Origin: Litorimonas sp046250185
GTDB taxonomy: Bacteria; Pseudomonadota; Alphaproteobacteria; Caulobacterales; Maricaulaceae
DNA: 64,000 bases
Reading direction: 5' to 3' (one strand)
Assembly: GCF_046250185.1 (NCBI RefSeq)
Contig: NZ_CP176469.1
Shown here: piece after piece, positions 16,821 through 25,134 of the stretch
Numbering within the stretch: position 1 is the first letter of the stretch
Layout of the letters: every line of letters begins with the position of its first letter
Translations under genes and position numbers: made by a program
The notes under the pieces: generated by a model
The model's database searches: none
What the model was told of the DNA's origin: nothing
Seen by the model: only the letters and a program-made list of their open reading frames with translations

Positions 16821-18100
16821 TTTGATTTCTCCATGACGGCAAAGAAAAAACCGTCTGTATGTGTTGATGCAGGCGTTAATGTCACTGTCAGCCCGTCTTC
16901 AGACCAAGGCTTCGGCTTATCGACACCAAATCTGTCTTCCCAGACTTCACCAGCGGAAAGCAGTGTAAAGCCCTCTTGGCGTTCCAAAAATTGATAGACT
17001 TGCTGTTCATTTTCTTCAGCCAGCATGGAACAGGTTACGTAAAACAAAAGACCGCCAGGACGCACATATTGATGCGCAGCGTCTAATACGACTTTTTGTT
17101 CTTTTACGCGTCGTTCCAGTGCGTCTTCAGTCATACGCCATTTTGTATCTGGTTTCCGTCGCCACGTACCAACACCCGTGCAAGGCGCATCAATCAAAAC
17201 GCGGTCCATCTTTCCAATTAAATCTGATAAGCTGTCTTGGGGTGGCTGATGCACTTTAATATTGTTCGCCCCTGCCCGCATGGCACGCTCATAAGTCGGT
17301 GCGAGACGACGCTTATCTATATCAAACGCGTGGACTTCGCCTTCGCCTTTCATATCAGCTGCGAGTGCAAGAGACTTCCCGCCGCCGCCTGCGCAGAAGT
17401 CTAGAACGCTATCGCCGGGTTGTGCGGCCACGAGAAGGCTGACCAACTGACTACCCTCATCTTGAATCTCTAGCTCGCCCATCATGAATTGTGGCTCTGA
17501 TTGCACATTCGGATGACGGCCATTGCCCTCAATAGGCGGAACGCGGAGACCGATAGGTGACAATTCCGTTGGCGCAAACCCTAGTGCTTTTGCCACATCA
17601 TCCCGGGCCGCTTTAATTGTATTAACACGCATATCCAGTGGAGGGCGTGCGGCAAGCGCTTGGCCTTCCGTTATCGCCTCTTCCGTAAAGTTATTCTCGA
17701 ATGCGGGCCAAATCCACTCTGGCACATCCGCTCGCACCCAATCAGGAGCTTCGTCCAAGTTGATCTGGCCTTTTAATTTAGCGATTTCATTTGGGGTCAC
17801 AGCGGCGAAATGCTGGTCGCCTTCGGTTTGTTCTAGCAATTCATCCAAAGTCACGAGATCGCCAAAGATAACAGCTCCTAGTGCTAAAGCCCTCGGCATT
17901 TCGCTATCCATCCGAAACGCGATAGAGCTTTTCTGGCGCAAGGCATCGTGAACAATATTACCAATCGCGTTGCGATCTTTGCTGCCTGCAAAACGGTGGG
18001 ACTTACCCCAATCGCGTAGCGCCATAGTGGCGGGGGTCCGACGCTCTAAAACGTCTTCGAGGACTTCCGCTGCCGCCTGAATTCGTCCGCCTAAACGCAT
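16817..18100 (-). CDS. RsmB/NOP-family RNA (cytosine-5) methyltransferase
   Basis: The product is a 427-residue SAM-dependent methyltransferase, probably modifying a cytosine of 16S rRNA. A short NusB-like N-terminal domain is followed by the Rossmann domain: SAM loop DFCAGGGGKSLALA, the motif IDAPCTGVGTWRR with one catalytic Cys, and YVTCSMLAEEN with the second Cys. The ATG at 18100 is chosen because it overlaps the MAPEG stop as TAATG. A start at 18178 would lie within that gene. Its place between guaB and guaA probably reflects shared growth-rate control of GTP supply and ribosome production. Confidence 0.9.
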   Translation of the reverse strand: MRLGGRIQAAAEVLEDVLERRTPATMALRDWGKSHRFAGSKDRNAIGNIVHDALRQKSSIAFRMDSEMPRALALGAVIFGDLVTLDELLEQTEGDQHFAAVTPNEIAKLKGQINLDEAPDWVRADVPEWIWPAFENNFTEEAITEGQALAARPPLDMRVNTIKAARDDVAKALGFAPTELSPIGLRVPPIEGNGRHPNVQSEPQFMMGELEIQDEGSQLVSLLVAAQPGDSVLDFCAGGGGKSLALAADMKGEGEVHAFDIDKRRLAPTYERAMRAGANNIKVHQPPQDSLSDLIGKMDRVLIDAPCTGVGTWRRKPDTKWRMTEDALERRVKEQKVVLDAAHQYVRPGGLLFYVTCSMLAEENEQQVYQFLERQEGFTLLSAGEVWEDRFGVDKPKPWSEDGLTVTLTPASTHTDGFFFAVMEKSK

Positions 18101-18501
18101 TATATGACCTGCAGGGTGAAAGAGATTAGCATTATAATCAAAGCTAAAACGGTAATAACAAATACGCCAAAGCGCCACGGAAAGATCACGTTTTTAGTGA
18201 GCTGAATGAACGCATGAATAATTCGCCCGATCACGAACACCCATGCTGCAGTAATGATCACAGACGTTTGGGCGCCAGTTACAATGATCAGCAAGCTAAG
18301 CACATAAAAAATGACGGGCACTTCAAATTGGTTTTTGAAGTTATCAGAGGCATTATTGACATGCACAGGAAAACCAGTTTTGCGGATTTCCGCAATGCCC
18401 TGCTTTGAAATGCGGCTAACACGCGAATAAGCAAGCCAGAGCAAGATCATCAAGCTCATCCCCATTTGGATAAGCATTGGAAAAATAAGAGGGTGATCCA
18501 T
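18100..18501 (-). CDS. MAPEG family membrane protein
   Basis: This is a 133-residue inner-membrane protein with four hydrophobic helices and the MAPEG-typical core NQFEVPVIFYVLSL after a charged loop (about residues 57-70). Members of this family include microsomal glutathione transferases; bacterial roles are poorly known. It sits three bases after guaB and overlaps the RsmB-like gene, so it is part of the gua unit. A link to guanine metabolism is not evident. Confidence 0.85.
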   Translation of the reverse strand: MDHPLIFPMLIQMGMSLMILLWLAYSRVSRISKQGIAEIRKTGFPVHVNNASDNFKNQFEVPVIFYVLSLLIIVTGAQTSVIITAAWVFVIGRIIHAFIQLTKNVIFPWRFGVFVITVLALIIMLISFTLQVI

Positions 18502-18503
18502 AA

Positions 18504-19961
18504 TTAGCTCGGCATCGAGTAATTAGGCGCTTCGCGGGCGATATGGACATCATGGACATGTGACTCGCGAAGGCCAGCATTGGTGATCTTCACGAACTCT
18601 GCGTTTTTGTGCAGATCCGAGATTGTGCGGGAGCCAGTATAACCCATCGTCGCGCGAATACCGCCGAGAAGTTGATGGAGGATTGGGCCAACAGGCCCTT
18701 TATAGGCTATACGACCTTCAATACCTTCTGGCACTAACTTCATACTGTCATTGACTTCTTTTTGGAAATAACGGTCTGCCGATCCTCGCGCCATGGCAGA
18801 AACTGAGCCCATTCCGCGATAGGATTTATAAGACCGCCCTTGATACAGAAAAACTTCGCCCGGCGTTTCCTCTGCACCCGCGAGCAGTGATCCGACCATG
18901 GCACACTCCGCACCAGCCGCGATAGCTTTTGCCATATCGCCAGAATATTTAATTCCGCCATCCGCAATTACAGGCACGCCCGCTTTGTTTGCAACGGAAC
19001 ACGCGTCCATAATCGCGGTCAGCTGCGGCACACCTACGCCCGCCACAATCCGCGTGGTGCAAATCGACCCTGGGCCAATACCGACTTTGATGGCGTCGGC
19101 GCCGGCGTCAATCAAAGCTTTAGCTGCAGAGGCAGTCGCTATGTTACCAGCTATGATTTGAGCATCGGGATAATCTTTCTTCAGGCGCGCAACCGTCTCG
19201 ATGACTTTAGAGCTGTGACCATGCGCTGTATCAATCACGACGGCATCTGCGCCAGCCGAAATTAGCGCGATTGCGCGGTCATATCCGGCATCGCCAACTG
19301 TCGAAGCAGCCGCAACCCGCAGGCGACCATGCTCGTCTTTACAGGCATTAGGGTGGGATAACGCTTTGTCCATGTCTTTGACTGTTATCAAGCCAACGCA
19401 GCGGTAATCATCATCGACAACGACAAGTCGCTCAATACGGTGTTTGTGAAGGAGCGCACGGGCTTCCGTTTCGCTGGCGCCGACTTTGACGGTCACCAAA
19501 TCTGTTGTCATGAGGTTACGCACGATTTCTTTTGGATCATCGGCAAAACGCACATCGCGATTAGTCACGATCCCGACGAGTGTTCCGTCATCTTCGACAA
19601 CTGGAATACCAGAAATGTTGTGATGATCACCGAGGGCTTTGAGGTCTGCGCGCGTGGCATCTGGGCCAATGGTAATGGGGTTCACAACCATCCCAGATTC
19701 GTAGCGCTTCACCTTACGAACTTCTTCCGCCTGCTCCTCAATCGATAGATTTCGGTGAATTACACCGATCCCACCTGTCTGCGCCATAGCAATCGCTAGC
19801 TGCGCTTCGGTCACAGTATCCATCGCCGCCGAGACCAGCGGGACGTTAATTTCTATCTTTTTCGTGAGGCGCGTTTTCAAGATCGCGTCCGCTGGCAAAA
19901 TATCAGATGCCTGCGGCTGCAAAAGCACATCATCGAAGGTCAGGCCTTCTCGAATCTCCAT
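18504..19961 (-). CDS. guaB: IMP dehydrogenase
   Basis: This 485-residue cytoplasmic enzyme oxidises IMP to XMP with NAD+, the committed step to GTP. The TIM barrel is interrupted by two CBS domains (about residues 90-210). The catalytic loop GPGSICTTRI contains the active-site Cys. The flap segment YRGMGSVSAMARGSADRYFQ is present, followed by VPEGIEG. Length and motif order are standard. It is the first gene of the unit guaB, MAPEG, RsmB-like, guaA. About 100 bases upstream show no recognisable riboswitch. Confidence 0.98.
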   Translation of the reverse strand: MEIREGLTFDDVLLQPQASDILPADAILKTRLTKKIEINVPLVSAAMDTVTEAQLAIAMAQTGGIGVIHRNLSIEEQAEEVRKVKRYESGMVVNPITIGPDATRADLKALGDHHNISGIPVVEDDGTLVGIVTNRDVRFADDPKEIVRNLMTTDLVTVKVGASETEARALLHKHRIERLVVVDDDYRCVGLITVKDMDKALSHPNACKDEHGRLRVAAASTVGDAGYDRAIALISAGADAVVIDTAHGHSSKVIETVARLKKDYPDAQIIAGNIATASAAKALIDAGADAIKVGIGPGSICTTRIVAGVGVPQLTAIMDACSVANKAGVPVIADGGIKYSGDMAKAIAAGAECAMVGSLLAGAEETPGEVFLYQGRSYKSYRGMGSVSAMARGSADRYFQKEVNDSMKLVPEGIEGRIAYKGPVGPILHQLLGGIRATMGYTGSRTISDLHKNAEFVKITNAGLRESHVHDVHIAREAPNYSMPS

Positions 19962-20061
19962 GGGAGTCTCCTACTTTTGCAAGCGGCAACTATCAGAGAT
20001 CATCAAAGGCCGCAAAGGGAATTTAGCTTTTTTACAGCAAAGCGCGTGTGAGAAAATTGAG

Positions 20062-20394
20062 CTAGCGGTCGCCCAGCATCATTCTCTTTATATCGCCTTT
20101 GGTCTCGAAACTTAGATAGAGAAGATAGGCGGATAAAAATAACATACCGCCGAAAAAAGCAAACAGAGCTAAAATTAAGCCTGAAATAGAAAATTTGTTA
20201 CGCCAAGCTGTCCATATTCCAGACAAAAACAAGAAACACATGAAGTCAAAATTAAACTGACCCGGCCAAGTCATGGCTGCCATGTCGCCAAAGAAGATTG
20301 GGATAAGGCCCAAGCCATGCCGCGAAATTGTAACAAAGGTGTAAGAAATAATCGCGATCAGGACCACAATTAAAAATAAACGAAAAACTTTCAT
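20062..20394 (-). CDS. Small conserved inner-membrane protein, function unknown
   Basis: This is a 110-residue protein with three hydrophobic helices (residues 4-22, about 52-64 and 70-92). A conserved-looking central segment reads FFGDMAAMTWPGQFNFDF. I recall similar short bacterial proteins without assigned function, but I cannot name a family. The gene lies between rlmE and guaB on the same strand, with 27 bases to rlmE on one side and 100 to guaB on the other. A coding origin is supported by the coherent hydrophobic pattern and the closing charged segment FETKGDIKRMM. Confidence 0.7.
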   Translation of the reverse strand: MKVFRLFLIVVLIAIISYTFVTISRHGLGLIPIFFGDMAAMTWPGQFNFDFMCFLFLSGIWTAWRNKFSISGLILALFAFFGGMLFLSAYLLYLSFETKGDIKRMMLGDR

Positions 20395-20421
20395 ATGCTC
20401 AACTCCCGAGTGGTTTTATCC

Positions 20422-21183
20422 TTATCCTTGAAAGTTCTTCGCAACAAGATAGATCTCTGGGCTACCCTTACGCGAGCTTTCGGGCTTAGCGTGACGCACA
20501 GTTTGGAAACGGCGTTTCAACTCGTCCAGTAACTTACCCTCGGCCCCGCCTTGAAAAACTTTCGTAATAAAGTGTCCGCCTGGGCGAAGAGTTTGCATGG
20601 CAAATTCTGCTGCGGCTTCGACCAAGGCTACAGTTTTCAGATGATCTGTATTTTTATGACCCGTCGTATTCGCCGCAAGGTCAGACATCACGAAGTCAGC
20701 TTTTCCGCCTAGCATTTCTTTGAGAACGTCAGGCGCCGCCTCATCCATGAAATCCATTTCGATAATTTCCGCCTCGCCAACAGCCTCTACAGGAAGAATG
20801 TCAATCCCAATCACACGACCCGCGCCGCGTTTTAAGGCAATCTGCACCCAACCACCTGGCGCACACCCCAGATCGACTATTAATGCACCCTTTTTGATAA
20901 GGCCGAACTTATCGTCCAATTCTTCTAATTTAAAGGCAGCCCGCGAGCGATAGCCCTTAATCTTCGCCTCACGCACATAAGGATCATTGATTTGACGCTC
21001 AATCCACAGCTTTGATGAAAGCTTTCGACCACGAGCCGTTTTGACCTTTCGGTGGAGCATACGCGTCGCATTGTCGTGTTCTTGCGTAGGTGTTTTGCGA
21101 GAGCGTTTTGCATCGCCCGGCTTACTACCCGTCATCTTTCGCGTGGCCTTAGAAAAGGTCGGTTTCTTAGGCGGTTTCGCCAT
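20422..21183 (-). CDS. rlmE: 23S rRNA (uridine-2'-O)-methyltransferase RlmE/FtsJ
   Basis: The 253-residue SAM-dependent enzyme methylates the A-loop uridine of 23S rRNA. The SAM loop is VDLGCAPGGWVQIAL. The catalytic set can be followed through the Lys of SRAAFKLEELD, the Asp of MSDLAANTTGHKNTDH, the Lys of FITKVFQGG, and the Glu of SRKGSPEIYLVAKNF. A basic N-terminal extension of about 60 residues is rich in Lys, Arg and Ser. I chose the ATG at 21183 (MAKPPKK), which has a GAGAGGGGG site. An in-frame start at 21210 extends further into ppx. The gene overlaps the ppx-like stop by 17 bases. Confidence 0.95.
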   Translation of the reverse strand: MAKPPKKPTFSKATRKMTGSKPGDAKRSRKTPTQEHDNATRMLHRKVKTARGRKLSSKLWIERQINDPYVREAKIKGYRSRAAFKLEELDDKFGLIKKGALIVDLGCAPGGWVQIALKRGAGRVIGIDILPVEAVGEAEIIEMDFMDEAAPDVLKEMLGGKADFVMSDLAANTTGHKNTDHLKTVALVEAAAEFAMQTLRPGGHFITKVFQGGAEGKLLDELKRRFQTVRHAKPESSRKGSPEIYLVAKNFQG

Positions 21184-22330
21184 GATCAACCCCCTCTCCT
21201 GCTGCTTCAATCACTATATCATCTGCTTCGGTGGGCGCTAATTGTTGGACCTTTTGTCCTGCGTTCATTAATCCGATCAGCATGCCCTCGCGCAATCCTC
21301 GATCTGCAACTCGGATCATCTTAGACGGCCACATTTCACATAACACATCCGTAATAGCGCATCCTGCCACGAGCAAAGTGGCGCGATCTTCGCCGATACA
21401 CGGCTCCTTTGCGCGCTCTGCAGGGCTTAGAGCCGCCATTTTTCGCGCGACGGCTACGGCATCGATAGAGCGCAGCCATAGACCGTCCACTTTGTTGCGC
21501 TGGTAGAAAGGCAGTTTCAAATGAATACCTGCAAGCGATGTGATCGTGCCAGATGTGCCAATCAGATGACCTTTGCCGTTTTCAAAGGCTTTAGTGAAGC
21601 GAGTCTCGCATCCCTCCTCTTTGATGGTCTGTCGGACAAAATCTTTCATCTCAGCATACCAAGCTTCTCGATCTTCACGCTCTGGGACTTGTTCAGACAA
21701 AGTCACAACACCTATTGGAAGCGAGGCCCAGGCCGCGATAGGCGGACGATGAACACGGTGAGCGCTTTCGTCCTCCCGCAGTTTCCGAATATCGACCCAT
21801 GATAGCTCTGTCGAACCACCCCCAATATCCACGACCAGCGCAACATCTTTGGTCGGGTCAATCAGGTTTAGACAGCCCATAACAGCCAATCTTGCTTCGA
21901 CCCTCGCAGAAATAATATCAAAAGTGATGCCTGATGTGTCTTTAACACGCTGCAAAAACTCTTCGCCATTACTCGCCTTGCGGCAAGCCTCTGTCGCAAC
22001 GCAGCGCCAGCGTTTGACCTGCTTAGCTTTCATCTTGCGAGAGCAGACGCGAACCGCCTCTATTGTCGCTTCCATAGCTTCATCGGACAGCCTCCCCGTC
22101 GCGGCAAGACCTTGGCCAAGGCGTACGACTTTGGAATAACTATCGATGATTTTGAAAGTGTCTCCCGTCTGGCGGGCAATCAAAAGTCGGCAGTTATTCG
22201 TCCCTAAATCAAGGGCCGCAAATGTATTGGAGCGCTTGCCCCGATTGGAGCCACGCTTTCTGGACCGTCTCCGAGGCGCTGCCGAATTTGCAGATGCCTG
22301 ATCGGAGCCGGACGGATTTTGGTCCGGCAT
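21167..22330 (-). CDS. Ppx/GppA-family exopolyphosphatase / pppGpp phosphohydrolase
   Basis: This 387-residue ASKHA-fold phosphatase carries the two phosphate-binding segments AALDLGTNNCRLLIAR and VVDIGGGSTELSWV, plus GTSGTITSLAGIH in the second lobe. It hydrolyses polyphosphate or pppGpp; which one cannot be decided. The short form, without the C-terminal HD-like extension of E. coli Ppx, is usual in alphaproteobacteria. A basic N-terminal extension of about 35 residues (RRRSRKRGSNRGKR) precedes the domain. The gene is co-directional with rlmE and overlaps it, a pairing common in alphaproteobacteria. Confidence 0.9.
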   Translation of the reverse strand: MPDQNPSGSDQASANSAAPRRRSRKRGSNRGKRSNTFAALDLGTNNCRLLIARQTGDTFKIIDSYSKVVRLGQGLAATGRLSDEAMEATIEAVRVCSRKMKAKQVKRWRCVATEACRKASNGEEFLQRVKDTSGITFDIISARVEARLAVMGCLNLIDPTKDVALVVDIGGGSTELSWVDIRKLREDESAHRVHRPPIAAWASLPIGVVTLSEQVPEREDREAWYAEMKDFVRQTIKEEGCETRFTKAFENGKGHLIGTSGTITSLAGIHLKLPFYQRNKVDGLWLRSIDAVAVARKMAALSPAERAKEPCIGEDRATLLVAGCAITDVLCEMWPSKMIRVADRGLREGMLIGLMNAGQKVQQLAPTEADDIVIEAAGEGVDHGETA

Positions 22331-22445
22331 AGTTTTACTCGCTTTGCGCGAAGGGTCGCCAGAGGAATTTCCGCGCCGCTCTTCGCAATCGTCCCAACCG
22401 TGTTAGATCAAGCCATCGGCGCTGACAAAGCAATTTTTTAGAATT

Positions 22446-24206
22446 TTAATGAATGTCGATGTGATCAGAGAAGGTCGACCAGTCTGGTTCTGGCTGTAAA
22501 TTTTGCATCGCTTCATGCTGCGATAAGAATATCTGTCCCGTGAGTTTGTCCAAAAAGTCAGACCGAAATAGCCGCTCACGCACCCGACTTTGCATATCTG
22601 AAAAATGCAATCTAATGCCCGCTGACTTCAATCGATTGTTAATGGTCTCCAGGCTCGACAATGCGCTGGCATCAATACGCGCAACCGCTGTACACATAAT
22701 CACAAGGTCGGTCATCTCTGGGCTGTCAGCGACGATTTCCGCAACTTTGTTCTCTAAGTAGCGCGCATTGGCGTAATAGAGGCTTTCGTCAATCCGTAGC
22801 GTTTTGACTTTTTCATCCGTCTCCACGACAAAGCGATTTGCATCACGGTAATGCTCTGTCCCCGGGAAACGCCCCACCAGCGGCATGTGCGGTTGTAATG
22901 TTGCGCGAATATGCAGCGCCATGGCTAGTACAACACCTACCAGCACGCCCCACTGCACACCAAGCAGCAGCACGGAAAGAAATGTTGCAATCGCTGTAAT
23001 CCCGTCCGCACGACTATAGACCCAAGTTTTCCAAAGTGATGGGAAATCTAGTAGATTAAAACATGCGACAATAATCAACGCAGCCAGCACGGATAGCGGC
23101 AAGGATTGCAGCACGGGCGTCAAAAACACTGCCGTCAAAGCCATCATCCCTGCAACCAACAAACCTACGGCGGGCGTCTTACCCCCTGCTGTAAAATTGA
23201 CAGCGGAACGCGACATAGAGCCGTTAATCGGATATCCGCCTGTCAGGCCAGCGACGACGTTGGATGCACCCAAGCCCAGCAATTCTTTATTGCTATCAAT
23301 ACGCCCCCGTGTGCGGGATGCCAATTCCTGTGCCGTCGAGGTACTGTCGACGAAAGCCACGATGGCGATAACAATGGCTGGAACGACCAAAATTTGTAGA
23401 TCACCCTGAGATAACATTGGAAATGTCAGCGGCGGAAGGCCTGACGGAATCTCTCCGACAACTCGCAACCCAAATTTTTCTGAAAATTTCAGCAAAGCAC
23501 TTGTCAGCACAAAAGCTGCGATAATCACAATCGGCGCCATGCGCGCAATCAGCTTCGCCCAACGGCTTTTCATACCCGCCTTGACCAGCATTAACGGCAA
23601 AACACTGCGCACGATCAAAAATAGTAATATGGCAACAAAACCCGTCGTGACCGCCAGCCAGTGCATATTGCTAAGCCCAGAACTAAGTTCGCGGAGTAGC
23701 TCCAACGCTGTGGTTCCCGCCGCAGGAATACCCAACACATGTTTTAGCTGGCTAATAATAATCAGCAGCGCAGCCCCTGTGATATAAGCAGACACAACTG
23801 GTCGGGAAACAAAGTTCATGATGCTTCCGGCTTTGAGCAACCCTGCCCCCAATAACATCACGCCCGTCATCAGCGCCAACGCAGCGGCACTCAGCAACTT
23901 TGTCTCATCGGGCAGTGTGTAGACAACTGCGGCAGTCATTAGCGAGATCACCGCTGTTGGGCCAACATTTAAGTGCTTTGAAGATCCGAACAGCGCATAT
24001 GCCACCAGCGGTAAAATCGAGACGTAAATCCCGATTTGCGGCGGCAGGCCCGCCAGCATTGCATAGGCCAAAGATTGCGGGACGAGCAGGATTGTCACGA
24101 CGACCGCAGCGAGCAAGTCGTCAGCGAAAATCGAACCGGTATAGCCCTTCATCCATTCCCATTGCTTGAAAATGGCCGAGCCAGAGGTCTGTGCCGTCTC
24201 GTTCAT
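22446..24206 (-). CDS. SulP-family anion transporter with STAS domain
   Basis: This is a 586-residue inner-membrane transporter of the SLC26/SulP family. The first TM segments include LLVPQSLAYAMLAGLPPQIGIY, the family signature. A central GASNVVAGLTGGYPINGSMSRSAVN motif follows near residue 310. The C-terminal STAS domain (about 465-575) reads as a normal anti-sigma-antagonist-like fold. Members carry sulfate, bicarbonate or dicarboxylates; the substrate here is unknown. It stands alone, with about 57 bases on one side and 115 on the other. Confidence 0.93.
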   Translation of the reverse strand: MNETAQTSGSAIFKQWEWMKGYTGSIFADDLLAAVVVTILLVPQSLAYAMLAGLPPQIGIYVSILPLVAYALFGSSKHLNVGPTAVISLMTAAVVYTLPDETKLLSAAALALMTGVMLLGAGLLKAGSIMNFVSRPVVSAYITGAALLIIISQLKHVLGIPAAGTTALELLRELSSGLSNMHWLAVTTGFVAILLFLIVRSVLPLMLVKAGMKSRWAKLIARMAPIVIIAAFVLTSALLKFSEKFGLRVVGEIPSGLPPLTFPMLSQGDLQILVVPAIVIAIVAFVDSTSTAQELASRTRGRIDSNKELLGLGASNVVAGLTGGYPINGSMSRSAVNFTAGGKTPAVGLLVAGMMALTAVFLTPVLQSLPLSVLAALIIVACFNLLDFPSLWKTWVYSRADGITAIATFLSVLLLGVQWGVLVGVVLAMALHIRATLQPHMPLVGRFPGTEHYRDANRFVVETDEKVKTLRIDESLYYANARYLENKVAEIVADSPEMTDLVIMCTAVARIDASALSSLETINNRLKSAGIRLHFSDMQSRVRERLFRSDFLDKLTGQIFLSQHEAMQNLQPEPDWSTFSDHIDIH

Positions 24207-24263
24207 ATATTTTGTCTGTCAGGGATTGAAAATTTTAGCAAGTCTATGCGACAGCGAAGCAAG

Positions 24264-24716
24264 CTAAATCCAGCGACGCACGCGAGATTTATAGTCGGTA
24301 TAAGCCGCCCCGAACTTTTCCGTCAGCGCCCGTTCTTCGGGTTTGATCTGAAAGGCTGTTATATAGAGGATAAATGCTAGCAATGGCAGCAGACCCAAAA
24401 TTTGCCCAAGACCAATGACGTAGCCCAAAATGACCACCGCCATAGCGAGATACATGGGATTGCGGCTAATGGCGTAAATGCCAGTATCGACAATGGATGA
24501 TGTTGATTGGGGACGGAAGGGATTAACCGTAGTCTTGGCCCGTTTGAAACCCATTCCTGAGATTAGTAAGATTATTAGGCCCAACACACTGACGGAGAGG
24601 CCGATATAAGACTGATAGGGTAGCGACTTAGTCGGCAGCAATGACAGGCGCGACACACCCCAAACAGCAGCCATTGTGAGAATCGTGAGGATCGGCGGCG
24701 GTATTTTATTCGTCAT
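24264..24716 (-). CDS. Isoprenylcysteine carboxyl methyltransferase-like membrane protein
   Basis: The product is a 150-residue membrane protein of the ICMT/PEMT methyltransferase group. It has four to five hydrophobic helices. The conserved SAM-binding region reads GIYAISRNPMYLAM, and the RxPxY element is visible as RNPMY. A second charged motif, PEERALTEKFGAAYTDYKSRVRRW, closes the protein. Bacterial members methylate lipids or unknown small molecules. The start overlaps the end of the preceding phosphatase-like gene by 11 bases. Confidence 0.85.
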   Translation of the reverse strand: MTNKIPPPILTILTMAAVWGVSRLSLLPTKSLPYQSYIGLSVSVLGLIILLISGMGFKRAKTTVNPFRPQSTSSIVDTGIYAISRNPMYLAMAVVILGYVIGLGQILGLLPLLAFILYITAFQIKPEERALTEKFGAAYTDYKSRVRRWI

Positions 24717-25134
24717 TTAAGCTTTGCATATAATCTGTCAGGGGCGCACGAATTTGCTCTAAGTTAAAGCCTGCATCTGTCAGCGAGGCCATGACACCGT
24801 CTACGCCTAGCTTATCGACATGGGCAAACCCCCAAAGGACGGCTGAACGCATGCCGCTCGCGCACCACGCTACGATCGGACGGGGCATGGTAGCATAGGC
24901 CGTTTTGCTCGCCTGAATAATTCCGGGCGTGATGCCGCCCGCCATGGGAATGTGGTAATAGTCAGTTGTAACGGCATGAGCCGCTTGCTCCAATTCATCC
25001 GAGGTTGGCTGAAGGGGGGCTTCCATGTCAGGCCGATTATTGATGAAGCCCATCACCCCCTGCTCCGCCAGAGCTTGCAACTGCGCTGGCAGTAATTGAC
25101 CCGTAACAAACACATCTCCCGGTAGCTCACGCAT
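24706..25134 (-). CDS. TIGR01244/DUF442-type phosphatase (BLH-like)
   Basis: This is a 142-residue protein of the dual-specificity phosphatase-like group found fused to persulfide dioxygenase or beta-lactamase-like domains in sulfide-oxidation proteins. The active-site loop is CASGMRS, a Cx5R loop, near residue 94. The start of the family is recognisable in the segment VFVTGQL, followed by GFINNRPDMEA. The ATG at 25134 overlaps the transketolase stop (TAATG). A sulfurtransferase or phosphatase role is possible; the partner metallo-hydrolase is not in this window. Confidence 0.82.
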   Translation of the reverse strand: MRELPGDVFVTGQLLPAQLQALAEQGVMGFINNRPDMEAPLQPTSDELEQAAHAVTTDYYHIPMAGGITPGIIQASKTAYATMPRPIVAWCASGMRSAVLWGFAHVDKLGVDGVMASLTDAGFNLEQIRAPLTDYMQSLNDE

